Source: an uncultured Saprospiraceae bacterium (GTDB taxonomy: Bacteria; Bacteroidota; Bacteroidia; Chitinophagales; Saprospiraceae). Taken from it: a DNA stretch of 49,702 nt. The DNA lies in contig CALDUE010000018.1 of NCBI GenBank assembly GCA_937923485.1, forward strand, positions 1-49,702, given 5' to 3'. The notes below the pieces were generated by a model. The model made no database searches. It worked only from the letters and a program-made list of their open reading frames with translations, and was not told the DNA's origin. This document shows positions 15,511 through 24,152 of this stretch, piece by piece. The first letter of the stretch is position 1. Every line of letters starts with the position of its first letter. Made by a program: the position numbers and the translations under genes.

Positions 15511-16902
15511 TTATTTCAAGCTCTTCGCTTGCTTACTCCACTCGTCGCGCTTACCACGTCCTTTGAATGTTGTCAAGAGGGAATCGACGAGATCGTAGTC
15601 ACGAACTTTCATCTTCGCCACTTGACTGTAGGTCATGATCCCAAGGCCATTTAGAATCCCTTCCAGCTTAGGGCCGATGCCTTTGATCACTTTCAAATCA
15701 TCTTGCTGACCTTTCTTCACCGTTCCCAAACGAGAGATCAACTCTGCGGTATTGGCTTTGGCTTGTTTTGCCGAAAGGACAAGTGGTTGATCTGCGACTT
15801 TGGCTGGAGCAGCTTTCTTTACTGGGGCCTTCTTTACGGGCGCTGTCTTAGTAACCGGCTTGGCAACTTTAACTGCTTTCGTAGGCGCGGCTTTTTTGGC
15901 TGGAGCTTTTGGTGCAGCTTTCTTTTTTGGAGCCACGTCGAGTGGACGAGCTTGACTATCTGCTAATACTGAACGCTTCATGAAGCTTCCCCAAGTGAGG
16001 TTGTCTGCACCTCTCTTATGCTTTTTCGCGCGCTCTATGGCGTAATCAACCGAATGCTTTACAACCCAATCAAAATTCTCCTGTCCAACAGAAGTTAGTT
16101 CAGCGTCTGGAGCGGGATTAGTAAAGTCGATCGCGTATGGTACGCCATCTTTTACTGCAAGTTCAACGGTATTGAAATCGTAACCAAGAGCAGTACAAAG
16201 ACGGACTACATAGTCTTCAAGTTTCTTCAACAATTTAGCTTCGATAGCGACTCCATTGTTGACGTAGCGTTCGTGAAATTCATTTCGCGGTTCGTACGGC
16301 ATTACGTGTACATGCTTACCACCGATGCAATAGCAGCGGTAGTAAGTTGTGAAATCAATTGCCTCTTGAAGGAGCATATTGAGTTGACCGGTATCGTTGT
16401 ACGCTTCCCAAAGTTCCTCTGGGCTATTCACTTTGTAGACGTGTTTCCAGCCTCCTCCGGTATTGGGTTTCATGAATGCTGGAAAGCCCACATGCGCAAA
16501 GATGTCATTCCATGGCAAGGGATATTCTAGGTTCGTGAATGAATCCGTTGTGGTATCGTCAGGGTGCTGACGGCTAGGAAGCAGAACCGTTTTCGGAACG
16601 GGTACGCCAACTTCATCAGCAAGGATATTTGCACTGAGCTTATCTTCTGCACTCCACCAAAAAGGATTGTTGATGACAGCGGTTCCTTTCAACGCTGCGT
16701 GCTTTAATGCCGAGCGATAAAAAGGTACATCCTGGCTGATGCGATCAATGATCACGTCGTAATCGCTCAATTTACCTTGCTGAACAGCGCCCATACGGAC
16801 GAATTCAATTTCTATATTCGAAGGTGCAACTGCTTTGCCATGCTCCACAAATGCAGCAGGAAAAGTTCGTTCTTGGCCGAAAAGGATACCGACTTTTTTC
16901 AT
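15511..16902 (-). CDS. RimK-like ATP-grasp ligase fused to Lys/Ala/Pro linker and HhH domain
   Basis: A 463-residue fusion. Residues 1-320 form an ATP-grasp ligase: VGILFGQERTFP start, KPNTGGGWKHVYKV nucleotide loop (145-158) and ELAVKDGVPYAIDFTN (E247, D259, N262 as likely metal ligands). Residues 325-371 are a histone H1-like linker rich in KKA, PAKK and AP. Residues 400-463 carry DLKVIKGIGPKLEGILNGLG, a helix-hairpin-helix domain as in the L21/NuoE-associated HhH group, with a basic end. The tail suggests nucleic-acid contact or partner docking. Second gene of the operon; a GTTTTGCCGAAAGG copy lies at 15765. Confidence 0.8.
   Translation of the reverse strand: MKKVGILFGQERTFPAAFVEHGKAVAPSNIEIEFVRMGAVQQGKLSDYDVIIDRISQDVPFYRSALKHAALKGTAVINNPFWWSAEDKLSANILADEVGVPVPKTVLLPSRQHPDDTTTDSFTNLEYPLPWNDIFAHVGFPAFMKPNTGGGWKHVYKVNSPEELWEAYNDTGQLNMLLQEAIDFTTYYRCYCIGGKHVHVMPYEPRNEFHERYVNNGVAIEAKLLKKLEDYVVRLCTALGYDFNTVELAVKDGVPYAIDFTNPAPDAELTSVGQENFDWVVKHSVDYAIERAKKHKRGADNLTWGSFMKRSVLADSQARPLDVAPKKKAAPKAPAKKAAPTKAVKVAKPVTKTAPVKKAPVKKAAPAKVADQPLVLSAKQAKANTAELISRLGTVKKGQQDDLKVIKGIGPKLEGILNGLGIMTYSQVAKMKVRDYDLVDSLLTTFKGRGKRDEWSKQAKSLK
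15765..15778 (+). repeat. GNAA-hairpin element, GTTTTGCCGAAAGG
   Basis: C-G pair variant in the ATP-grasp/HhH fusion gene, antisense. Confidence 0.7.
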
Positions 16903-16975
16903 GGCGGAAATATAGAGACCGCTTTTCGGTATTCTAGTTTTATTTATTTGATCTTCGGGAGACGTTACAGTCTTC

Positions 16976-17686
16976 TTACCCTAAAACTCTGCCAAGATAA
17001 GTAGGGAACATTTCATTCCAAAGTGGCCAATCATGCTCGACCCACCCACGCATGTCGAGCCAATGCTTAATCCCTTTCTCGTTAAGGAGATTGCTCATCC
17101 TTACGGTTTCTGGACGGCAAATATCCCATTCACTTGTCCCTAAAATAATCCCCATGTTGTACAGTTCAGGATTATTAGGATTATTCATGAAGTCAATTGG
17201 ATTATTAAAGTATACTTCGTCGTCGTAGTAGCCGTGTAAAAAGCTGCTGATGTCATAGCTGCCCGACATACCGATAAGGTCGCTGACGACTTCTGGATAT
17301 TTAAAGGCAAAATTTGCTGCTGAGTATGCACCGAAACTGCAGCCCGCGGCAATCACTTTATGAGCGTTATGTCTGTGCTGAAGCATAGGCACCAATTCAT
17401 GTCGAATCATACGGTCGTAAGCTGCCTGTGTGCGGGCCATGTCTCGAGGGTGCAATTGCTTGTTGTACCAACTTTCATGGTTGAGGGTATCAACACAATA
17501 GACGATCACTTTACCGCTTTCGATGAAAGGTGCGATAGACCGCATCAACCCCATGTCTTTTGCCTCGTGGTATCGGCCCAATGTGGTAGGGAAAACAATC
17601 ATTGGACGACCACTCCAACCAAATTTCTGTAATTGAAAATCACGACTAATGTGGTTCGAATAAAAGCGTTCGTGCTGTTCTTGCAT
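16976..17686 (-). CDS. Esterase D-like alpha/beta hydrolase
   Basis: From the ATG at 17686, 236 residues; an in-frame GTG at 17776 would add 30. The fold is that of PF00756 esterases: SGRPMIVFPTTLGRYHE start, nucleophile elbow AAGCSFGAYSA, FKYPEVVSDLIGMSGSYD, an NNP-rich lid and EHDWPLWNEMF with the likely catalytic His. No signal peptide, so it acts in the cytoplasm. It is the first gene of the operon with two ATP-grasp ligases and a glutaminase, 73 bases upstream of the first ligase, and may hydrolyse a product or activate a precursor of that pathway. Confidence 0.8.
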   Translation of the reverse strand: MQEQHERFYSNHISRDFQLQKFGWSGRPMIVFPTTLGRYHEAKDMGLMRSIAPFIESGKVIVYCVDTLNHESWYNKQLHPRDMARTQAAYDRMIRHELVPMLQHRHNAHKVIAAGCSFGAYSAANFAFKYPEVVSDLIGMSGSYDISSFLHGYYDDEVYFNNPIDFMNNPNNPELYNMGIILGTSEWDICRPETVRMSNLLNEKGIKHWLDMRGWVEHDWPLWNEMFPTYLGRVLG

Positions 17687-17834
17687 GAAACAAAGGTAGA
17701 AATCTAGCGCATCCAATTTCAGGTAAATACGACCCCTTTCTGGTGCTATTGACAGGTTCTTAGGTAATCGGCTCACTTTTTGCGATGCTATAAATTGAAT
17801 ACGTTATTTCAGTGCATTTCTGATTAACGAATAT

Positions 17835-20102
17835 TTGAACAACACCTTGGCACACACTACCAACACATCAACAGGAGGGAACCTCAAACTGAGAGGCCTA
17901 CTTCAACAGAGTATGAATCTGTTGCGAGAGCGTCAACTCAAAAAGGCCCTCAATAATGCGCAAATCGCAAAAGATTTCGCATTGCTCTCTGGTGAAGCAC
18001 CAGAAGTAGTAGCCCAAGCACAGTTGTTGATGGCTGAGATTTACATTCTCAATGCCTCCTATACTTGTAACGACCAACAGCGCACCCAAGGATGGCGCCT
18101 GATCGAGCAGCTCGAATCAAATAGCATTAAAGGATCAGACGGACTTGATCCATTCGATCTCTGTTTTACAAAAGCGCTTAGCAAGCGGAGATTAGGTGAG
18201 TTAGCTTCCGCTAAAACATCCTTCGAAGCACTCATCGCAGAACTTCCTGCCGATTCAACTATGCTTCCTTATGCATGGGTCGGTCTTGCTGGCACCGTCG
18301 TGCAAATTAAGGGCGATAGTGCGACTACTGTTTTAGCGAAAGCTGATGAAATACTTAACTCGGCCTCTGAAGTAGCAAAAAAAGATTTATGCGCAGAGCT
18401 AGCATTCTGCCATGCACTCAACTGCGAAAAAAATAACCAGCTCGCTGCTGCTCTCAACTATGCGCACAATGCGACTAAATGGGCTAAAGGCGCAAATACC
18501 ATAGAGATTTTGATGCGTGCGAAAAAGCTGCTCGGCCGTCTGAGTCGCATCAATCGCAACTATCCGATCTCTTTGAGAATGTGCTACGAAGCGATGGATC
18601 TAGCTGAGCAGCTTGATTGCAAACCAATCGTCATCGAGACGCATCTCGAAATTGGACATGTATTCCACTCGCTCAACAATGATCGTGAAGCGGAAAAGTA
18701 TTTCAAATTCGTCGATGAAGAATCTAAAGTCATCGGAAGCGTGGAATCTTCTTACCAAGCAGCACTTGCGCTTGGAAAATCGGCAGAACGATCAAAAAAT
18801 TCAGATTTAGCTAACGTCTATCTCTCAGCTGCATTGCAAGCCGCTCAAAGTCTAGAGTGGACCTTTGAACAGGGCGTCGTTTTAGCAGAACTCGCCTCTG
18901 TAAAATTTGACCAAGGAGAGGTTGACCTCTCACGTCATTTTGTAACAGCCGCACTCCAGCGTTTTTCTGCTGACCCTTGCTACAACAAAACGGCAAAAAC
19001 ATGTCTTGTGCAAGCCCGCATTGCACTCACGGAAGAAGCTTATGAAGACGCCGTAACGTTTGCAGAAGAGGCCGGTGATGCTGCCGCAAAAATCGGTCAT
19101 GCAGAGTATGTGGTTGCCGCATTGAACCTCATCGCTACAAGTCAAGAAGGCTTGGGAAATTTCGAACTTTCACTGAAAGCACAAAAGCTTGCCACTGAAA
19201 GAGCACTGAAGTTGTTGGAAGAGCAGCGAGGTCGTCATCTGCCAGACTTAGACATGCGTGCAGCCTTGCGCAAAAAAGAACGTGAAATTGAAAAACTGAC
19301 AAGAGAAAATAGCCTCAAGTCAGCGCTAATCGACAAGAACGAAGAGATTGAAAGGGCCAATCGCGACCTGCTTCAAGCCAATGAGGAGCTTCGTCAATTC
19401 GCCTATGTGGCAAGCCATGATCTCAAAGAACCGCTCCGTCAAATCGGTAGCTACGTAAGTCTCATCAGACGAAAGTATGCGCACCTATTCGATGAGAATG
19501 GTCAAGAATATTTTGGATTCATTACCGAAGGCGTCTCTCGTCTCAACCGTCTGCTAGATTCGCTGATGCACTATGCAGCCGTGGCTCGACAAGACAAAGA
19601 AATTACAGATGTCAACCTCAGTCGCATGATGTCCACCATCGAGTCGGAACTGGAAAGTAGCATCGAAGAAGCGAAGGCGACCATCGAATATGCGGACTTG
19701 CCTGTTATTCAAACGGGAGGCAAATTACTGCGTCATGTAATGAAGGCACTTATCGAGAATGCCCTGAAATTCAAACGGCCAGACACGAACACCAAGATTC
19801 AAGTTCGTGTGAAAGAAGTAGGTGACTTTCACCAAATCGAGGTGCAAGACAACGGTATTGGCATCAAGCCGGAGTATCAAGATAAGGTCTTTGCGCTCTT
19901 CCAAATGCTACACGCAAAAACCGAGTACATAGGTACTGGCGTAGGCTTGGCTATCGCTCAAAAAACTGTCCAGCGCCTCGGCGGTCGTACATGGTTCGAA
20001 GCCAATGCCGATGGATCAGCGGGCACAACCTTTTTCCTCACGATCCCGATGGTATCCAATCGAGTCCTCCAAGAGGATTTCACCCTCACCGAAGCCACCT
20101 AG
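17835..20102 (+). CDS. Cytoplasmic TPR-containing sensor histidine kinase
   Basis: A 755-residue kinase without membrane segments. Residues 20-460 are TPR-like helical repeats (ALNNAQIAKDFALLSG, SYQAALALGKSAERS and others). Residues 470-515 form a coiled coil. The HisKA domain has the phospho-acceptor H528 in VASHDLKEPLRQIGSY. The HATPase domain has LIENALKFKRP (N box), QDNGIGIKPEYQDKVFALF (G1/F box) and GTGVGLAIAQKTVQRLGG (G2). No response regulator is adjacent. The start is uncertain: TTG at 17835 as given, or the ATG at 17913, since a TATTTG promoter-like box overlaps the TTG. Its 3' end overlaps a convergent gene by 87 bases. Confidence 0.85.
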   Translation: MNNTLAHTTNTSTGGNLKLRGLLQQSMNLLRERQLKKALNNAQIAKDFALLSGEAPEVVAQAQLLMAEIYILNASYTCNDQQRTQGWRLIEQLESNSIKGSDGLDPFDLCFTKALSKRRLGELASAKTSFEALIAELPADSTMLPYAWVGLAGTVVQIKGDSATTVLAKADEILNSASEVAKKDLCAELAFCHALNCEKNNQLAAALNYAHNATKWAKGANTIEILMRAKKLLGRLSRINRNYPISLRMCYEAMDLAEQLDCKPIVIETHLEIGHVFHSLNNDREAEKYFKFVDEESKVIGSVESSYQAALALGKSAERSKNSDLANVYLSAALQAAQSLEWTFEQGVVLAELASVKFDQGEVDLSRHFVTAALQRFSADPCYNKTAKTCLVQARIALTEEAYEDAVTFAEEAGDAAAKIGHAEYVVAALNLIATSQEGLGNFELSLKAQKLATERALKLLEEQRGRHLPDLDMRAALRKKEREIEKLTRENSLKSALIDKNEEIERANRDLLQANEELRQFAYVASHDLKEPLRQIGSYVSLIRRKYAHLFDENGQEYFGFITEGVSRLNRLLDSLMHYAAVARQDKEITDVNLSRMMSTIESELESSIEEAKATIEYADLPVIQTGGKLLRHVMKALIENALKFKRPDTNTKIQVRVKEVGDFHQIEVQDNGIGIKPEYQDKVFALFQMLHAKTEYIGTGVGLAIAQKTVQRLGGRTWFEANADGSAGTTFFLTIPMVSNRVLQEDFTLTEAT
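18204..18217 (-). repeat. GNAA-hairpin element, GTTTTAGCGGAAGC
   Basis: Variant with GGAA loop in the histidine kinase gene, antisense; reads ASAKT. Confidence 0.6.
18330..18343 (+). repeat. GNAA-hairpin element, GTTTTAGCGAAAGC
   Basis: One-base variant in the histidine kinase gene, sense; reads VLAKA. Confidence 0.7.
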
Positions 20103-20567
20103 AGAAGTACCTAGTTTTCCAAGTACAGCTCCTTTGAGCTGACTCGATAAATTGATCACGGTTTCAAACTGCTTATAGCGTTGAATAAATCTCGGGATGA
20201 GCGTCAAGGCATCTTTTGCATAAGGTTTGGTAAGTACTGGCAGCATGAACGCCATGCGCTGTGAATCGGTCATTTGCGCTTGACCTCGAGTAATTTGCGC
20301 AGCTAGGGTATCTACTAGCGGACCATTGGTTTTGGCGTAAGCCTTCACATACTTGACACCTTGCTTGGGATTGAGCCGATCAACGGCCTCGTGCATCATA
20401 CCTACCAGATTAGATGCGAGCACATCACGCTTCTCAGCGATCGAAACATCACTGCCTGCCGCAGCGAGCAACTGTGCGTGGTTTGCCTGTAAGTCTTTCG
20501 TAAATCCACAAGAGGTGACCATACTTAAAGCCAAACCAAGCAGAAACAGATATGCAAATGTCTTCAT
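20016..20567 (-). CDS. Hypothetical lipoprotein overlapping the kinase 3' end
   Basis: A 183-residue lipoprotein with lipobox MVTSCGF (cysteine 20). The body is helical and charged (VGMMHEAVDRLNPKQG, MLPVLTKPYAKDALTLIPRFI), ending in LGKLGTSLGGFGEGE. No family is recognised. The last 29 codons lie antisense to the last codons of the histidine kinase. One exact copy of the dispersed element at 20329 encodes the peptide AYAKT here. It lies 24 bases downstream of the rhomboid gene and may share its transcript. Confidence 0.6.
   Translation of the reverse strand: MKTFAYLFLLGLALSMVTSCGFTKDLQANHAQLLAAAGSDVSIAEKRDVLASNLVGMMHEAVDRLNPKQGVKYVKAYAKTNGPLVDTLAAQITRGQAQMTDSQRMAFMLPVLTKPYAKDALTLIPRFIQRYKQFETVINLSSQLKGAVLGKLGTSLGGFGEGEILLEDSIGYHRDREEKGCAR
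20329..20342 (+). repeat. GNAA-hairpin element, GTTTTGGCGTAAGC
   Basis: Exact copy in the lipoprotein gene at 20016, antisense; reads AYAKT. Confidence 0.85.
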
Positions 20568-20591
20568 ACGTGTGAAGGTACAAGAGTCTTG

Positions 20592-21344
20592 CTAATACTC
20601 ACCTTCTTCCAAACTCCTCCTAATGCGCTCTGCTTCAATTGCTTGCTGTCGAATGGCTTCGCGCTCTCGCTTGGTATACACAAAGGTATCCGAAGCAAAA
20701 AAGGGCGCGTCAACATACTCTTCCTTGGGCTCGGGCTTGCGATAATCAAGGACGGAGGACCTGAACATCCACGCGACGAGCGCTCCGACGATGCCGCCAA
20801 GCAAGTGGCTCTCCCAGCTTACGTTGAGTTGGTCGGGAAGCACTCCGGCGATCATTCCTGAAAAGTAGAAGAGGATAATCAATGCGACCACAATGCTCTG
20901 AACCGAGCGCTTGAAAATGCCCAGAAAGAACAGGAAACTAACAAAAGCATAGGCTACCCCACTCGCGCCAACGTGGCTGATCGTGATGTCCGCCCCCCAG
21001 CCCTCACCTCTTGCAAGTAGCCATACCAATATCCCGGTCAGCGCATACATGAGCACCATCGCGCGCGAAGCAACTCGCGGGTAGAAATAGGTCAGCAGAA
21101 AAATCGTGGCTAGAAGTGGAACCGAATTATTGGCTAAGTGCCCCCAGCCACTGTGGGCTAATGGTGCAGTGATAATTCCTAATAACCCATCAATGCGCCG
21201 AGGAAGAATTCCCCATGATCCAGGTGTTTGGAGTAAGAACAGTCTGACCAAATGGAGCACCCACAAAAAACCTACAGCGACGACGCTAGTCTTTAAGGCT
21301 GCTAGAAGCTGGTCGCGTTCGCGAGTAATGGAATCCATAGACAT
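20592..21344 (-). CDS. Rhomboid family intramembrane serine protease
   Basis: A 250-residue polytopic membrane protein with about six hydrophobic segments. Rhomboid motifs: HSGWGHLANNS (first-loop signature), HVGASGVAYAF with nucleophile S128 in GASG, and WESHLLGGIVGAL with catalytic H180. The last 60 residues are a charged cytoplasmic tail (KREREAIRQQAIEAERIRRS). It cleaves membrane proteins within the bilayer; the substrate is unknown. It lies downstream of the E1 dehydrogenase on the same strand with a heptamer array between them, and upstream of a lipoprotein gene. Confidence 0.92.
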   Translation of the reverse strand: MSMDSITRERDQLLAALKTSVVAVGFLWVLHLVRLFLLQTPGSWGILPRRIDGLLGIITAPLAHSGWGHLANNSVPLLATIFLLTYFYPRVASRAMVLMYALTGILVWLLARGEGWGADITISHVGASGVAYAFVSFLFFLGIFKRSVQSIVVALIILFYFSGMIAGVLPDQLNVSWESHLLGGIVGALVAWMFRSSVLDYRKPEPKEEYVDAPFFASDTFVYTKREREAIRQQAIEAERIRRSLEEGEY

Positions 21345-21417
21345 GCGAAGAGAAAACGCACTGACAATCTTTGAGGTTGCAAGTCCAGACCTAGGACAGC
21401 ACGATGGCCCATGTTAA

Positions 21418-21480
21418 GGGATGTGGGACTTGAGACTTGGGACTTGAGACTTGGGACTTGGGACTTGGGATGTGGGATCC
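21418..21480 (+). repeat. G-rich heptamer array, 9 units
   Basis: Nine tandem 7-base units of consensus GRGAYKT (GGGATGT, GGGACTT, GAGACTT and so on) between the E1 stop and the rhomboid gene. The G-rich strand is plus. The same family recurs at 49423-49534. Confidence 0.9.
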
Positions 21481-23843
21481 TACTTCTTCATCATATCCAT
21501 CACAACCTCCGCAATCTCTTCTACGTTTGGTTTCGTAAAATAGTCTCCGTCTGATCCAAAAGGAGGACGGTGGGCTTTCGCTGTTAAGGTTTGAGGTGCA
21601 ATATCTAAGTGATCGAACACCTTTTGCTCATCAAGTAAGTGTCGAAGGATGAATGCACTTGCTCCACCAGGGACGTCCTCATCGACTACCAAAAGTCGAT
21701 TGGTTTTGCGGACGCTCTCGCCAATACTGTGCTTGATATCAAATGGTAATAGCGTCTGTACATCAATCAGCTCGACAGAAATGCCGTGATCACTTAATAA
21801 TTCTGCTGCTTCCTGACAGATCGGAACGCAAGCTCCATAGGTGACCATGGTGAGGTGCTCACCTTCGTTCATTATTTCTGGTACGCCAAGTGGAAGTGTG
21901 AAAGACTCTAGATTGGTTGGAACCTCTTCACGTAGTCGATAAGCATTCAAGGTTTCGATGACGAGTCCTGGCTCAGCAGCTTGCATGAGCGTATTGTACA
22001 TACCGATTGCCTGTAGCATGTTGCGCGGCACACAAACATGAACTCCACGAAGTGAATTGATGATCATTCCAAGCGGCGATCCCGAGTGCCAGATGCCCTC
22101 GAGACGATGTCCGCGAGAGCGAATGATAACTGGCGCACGCTGCATGCCGTCGGTGCGGTACAAAGTGCTTGCGAGATCATCAGAAAGTGCTGAGATGGCG
22201 TAGATTAGGTAGTCTAGGTATTGTATTTCGGCAATCGGTCGCAATCCACGCAATGCTAAGCCGATGGCTTGCCCTACGATTGTCCACTCGCGAATTCCAG
22301 TGTCAAATACGCGTTCTTCTCCGTATTTTTCTTGCAAGCCAGCGAAGCCTTGGTTCACATCGCCGATGTAGCCTACGTCTTCTCCGAAAGCAAGAACTCT
22401 CGCATCGCGCTCAAGCAGGCTATCGAAAAAGCGGTTCAATAACTGAAAGCCTGGTAATTTTTTTGGATTGTCGGAGAACACGGCTGCTTCTCCAGCAACT
22501 TCAGCAACACTGCCTTTGCCCTCGAGGTAGAGATTTGTGGAGTAATCTTCGTGTCCTTCAGCCAGAAGCCCGTCTATAAATGAACGAACTGCATTGGAGG
22601 CATTCTCGCCAGCAGCTTCCATGCTAAGTTGATGACGTCGAGCAATGGATAGACTTTCGTATCGAGTCGCGTCCACTTTCTTGCTCAAGGTCGCTTTTGC
22701 TGTAGAATCGTCAGGAAGTATCGCAAGTAGTTCTTCACGAAATTGACGCGCAGGCGCGAGGGCGTTGTCCCAAGCTTCGCGCATGCCTTGACGCACATCG
22801 CCTAGTGCTCTTTCTTCAGTAGCCAAGAGTTGCTCTTCCGTTGCATGTCCTTCTTTCAATAACCAATGGCGGAAATGCTTATTACAATCATACTCCTTTT
22901 CGAAGGCCAGGCGCTCTTTAGACTTATAACGCTCATGAGAACCTGAAGTACTGTGACCAAGCTGTTGGGTTACCTCCTGCACGTGCACTAATACAGGTAC
23001 ATGATCCTCACGTGCAATCTTCGCTGCCTTTTCATAGGCTGCGAGTAGCCCAGGGTAATCCCATGCTTTCACGCGGATGATCTCTATTCCATCTTTTGCT
23101 TTAGTACGTTGAAGCCCATGAAGCGCTTCGCTGATAGAGCCTTTTGTTGTTTGAAATTCGGTAGGTACAGAAATCCCGTAGCCATCGTCCCAAACACTTA
23201 CAACCATTGGGACTTGCAATACACCGGCCGCGTTCATGCTTTCCCAGAAAACGCCTTCGGACGTCGAAGCATCGCCGATGGTTACCCAGCAGATTTCGTT
23301 GCCTTCATTCGAAAGCTTTGATTCTTTAAATTGTGGGAGGCGACGGAATTTTTTGGAGGCAAAAGCCAAGCCCAGACCTCTAGCCATTTGACCTGCTGTA
23401 GAGCTAATGTCGGAAGAGATGTTATAGCTGTCCTTTAAGGGAAGAATATCTCCATTTTCATCAAAGGTCCTCGTCGCAAAGTGACTATTCATTTGACGGC
23501 CGCCACTGAATGGGTCGTTTTTTGCGTCTGCATACAGCTGCGCAAAGAATTGACTCGTATCACATAGATCGAGCGCCATCATTAGTGTCTGATCCCTATA
23601 ATATCCTGACCTCCAGTCTCCTGGCTTGAATTGCGTAGACAATGCCACTTGCGGGAGCTCTTTGCCATCGCCAATGATTCCAAACTTGGCTTTGCCTGTA
23701 AGCACCTGCTTTCTTCCTTGGACGGAGCATTCTCTGCTGAGACAGCACAAGTAATAATGATCCAAGGCTTGATTTGTATCAATGGCCCTAGAATTATTGT
23801 CTCCTAAGGTTTGAGCAGAGACTCGTGATTCTGTTTTCGTCAA
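21480..23843 (-). CDS. Fused E1 alpha-beta 2-oxoacid dehydrogenase
   Basis: A 787-residue thiamine-diphosphate enzyme with both E1 subunits in one chain, as usual in Bacteroidota for the branched-chain or pyruvate-type dehydrogenase. Alpha part (1-400): WRSGYYRDQ, GRQMNSHF, the TPP/Mg motif GDASTSEG (190-197) and the block around WDDGYGISVP. Beta part (about 460-787): LAFGEDVGYIGDVNQGFAG, FDTGIREWTIVGQAIGLA, EIQYLDYLIYA and the transketolase C-terminal VEVIDVQTLLPFD-like block. It decarboxylates a 2-oxoacid and passes the acyl group to an E2 not encoded here. The start is TTG; no ATG occurs before residue 88. The exact substrate is undecided. Confidence 0.9.
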   Translation of the reverse strand: MTKTESRVSAQTLGDNNSRAIDTNQALDHYYLCCLSRECSVQGRKQVLTGKAKFGIIGDGKELPQVALSTQFKPGDWRSGYYRDQTLMMALDLCDTSQFFAQLYADAKNDPFSGGRQMNSHFATRTFDENGDILPLKDSYNISSDISSTAGQMARGLGLAFASKKFRRLPQFKESKLSNEGNEICWVTIGDASTSEGVFWESMNAAGVLQVPMVVSVWDDGYGISVPTEFQTTKGSISEALHGLQRTKAKDGIEIIRVKAWDYPGLLAAYEKAAKIAREDHVPVLVHVQEVTQQLGHSTSGSHERYKSKERLAFEKEYDCNKHFRHWLLKEGHATEEQLLATEERALGDVRQGMREAWDNALAPARQFREELLAILPDDSTAKATLSKKVDATRYESLSIARRHQLSMEAAGENASNAVRSFIDGLLAEGHEDYSTNLYLEGKGSVAEVAGEAAVFSDNPKKLPGFQLLNRFFDSLLERDARVLAFGEDVGYIGDVNQGFAGLQEKYGEERVFDTGIREWTIVGQAIGLALRGLRPIAEIQYLDYLIYAISALSDDLASTLYRTDGMQRAPVIIRSRGHRLEGIWHSGSPLGMIINSLRGVHVCVPRNMLQAIGMYNTLMQAAEPGLVIETLNAYRLREEVPTNLESFTLPLGVPEIMNEGEHLTMVTYGACVPICQEAAELLSDHGISVELIDVQTLLPFDIKHSIGESVRKTNRLLVVDEDVPGGASAFILRHLLDEQKVFDHLDIAPQTLTAKAHRPPFGSDGDYFTKPNVEEIAEVVMDMMKK

Positions 23844-24152
23844 GGTTAAATTGATTTCAGTCGTTGGTCCTTCGCTATAAGCGAAAAACGTGAGTGTGTG
23901 GTTAGGCCTTCAAAGGTAAGGATTTGTCTACGCTTCGGCGATAACCTATATCTATGATTCTGCGTTAGGTTGTATACACGTTGTAGCATCTCCAATTCTG
24001 GAACAAAACACTTTCGAAAAAGATCGAATAGCCACTGTAACTCCTGTTAACAACAACATTAACGACGGCTTAACGCCCAGAAGCATGCTAAAAGGATGCT
24101 TGGTGAGCGTTAAGGCTTTAGATTTGCAGTACTAAATCAAAACACCTCTGTC
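23844..24152. other. Intergenic region between divergent E1 and DUF1573 genes
   Basis: It holds 309 bases without a gene. The left edge must carry the E1 promoter (a TAACCTTG-like box overlaps its TTG start). The right part carries the DUF1573 promoter at 24100-24126. I see no RNA gene or repeat in between. Confidence 0.5.
24100..24126 (+). promoter_or_regulatory. Putative promoter of the DUF1573 gene
   Basis: TTG (24100-24102), 16 bases, TAGATTTG (24119-24126) fits the Bacteroidota -33/-7 pattern. It gives a leader of roughly 20 bases before the ATG at 24153. Confidence 0.55.

Noticed and set aside
20016..20567. DUF4197 lipoprotein
   Set aside because: The size and lipobox suggested it, but the helical blocks do not match the DUF4197 pattern closely enough.
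21418..21480. CRISPR-like repeat
   Set aside because: Units are 7 bases with no spacers; it is a simple tandem array. The same applies to 49423-49534.
22169..22579. Plus-strand frame of 136 codons
   Set aside because: Antisense to the E1 dehydrogenase gene; no coding character beyond the mirror of that gene.
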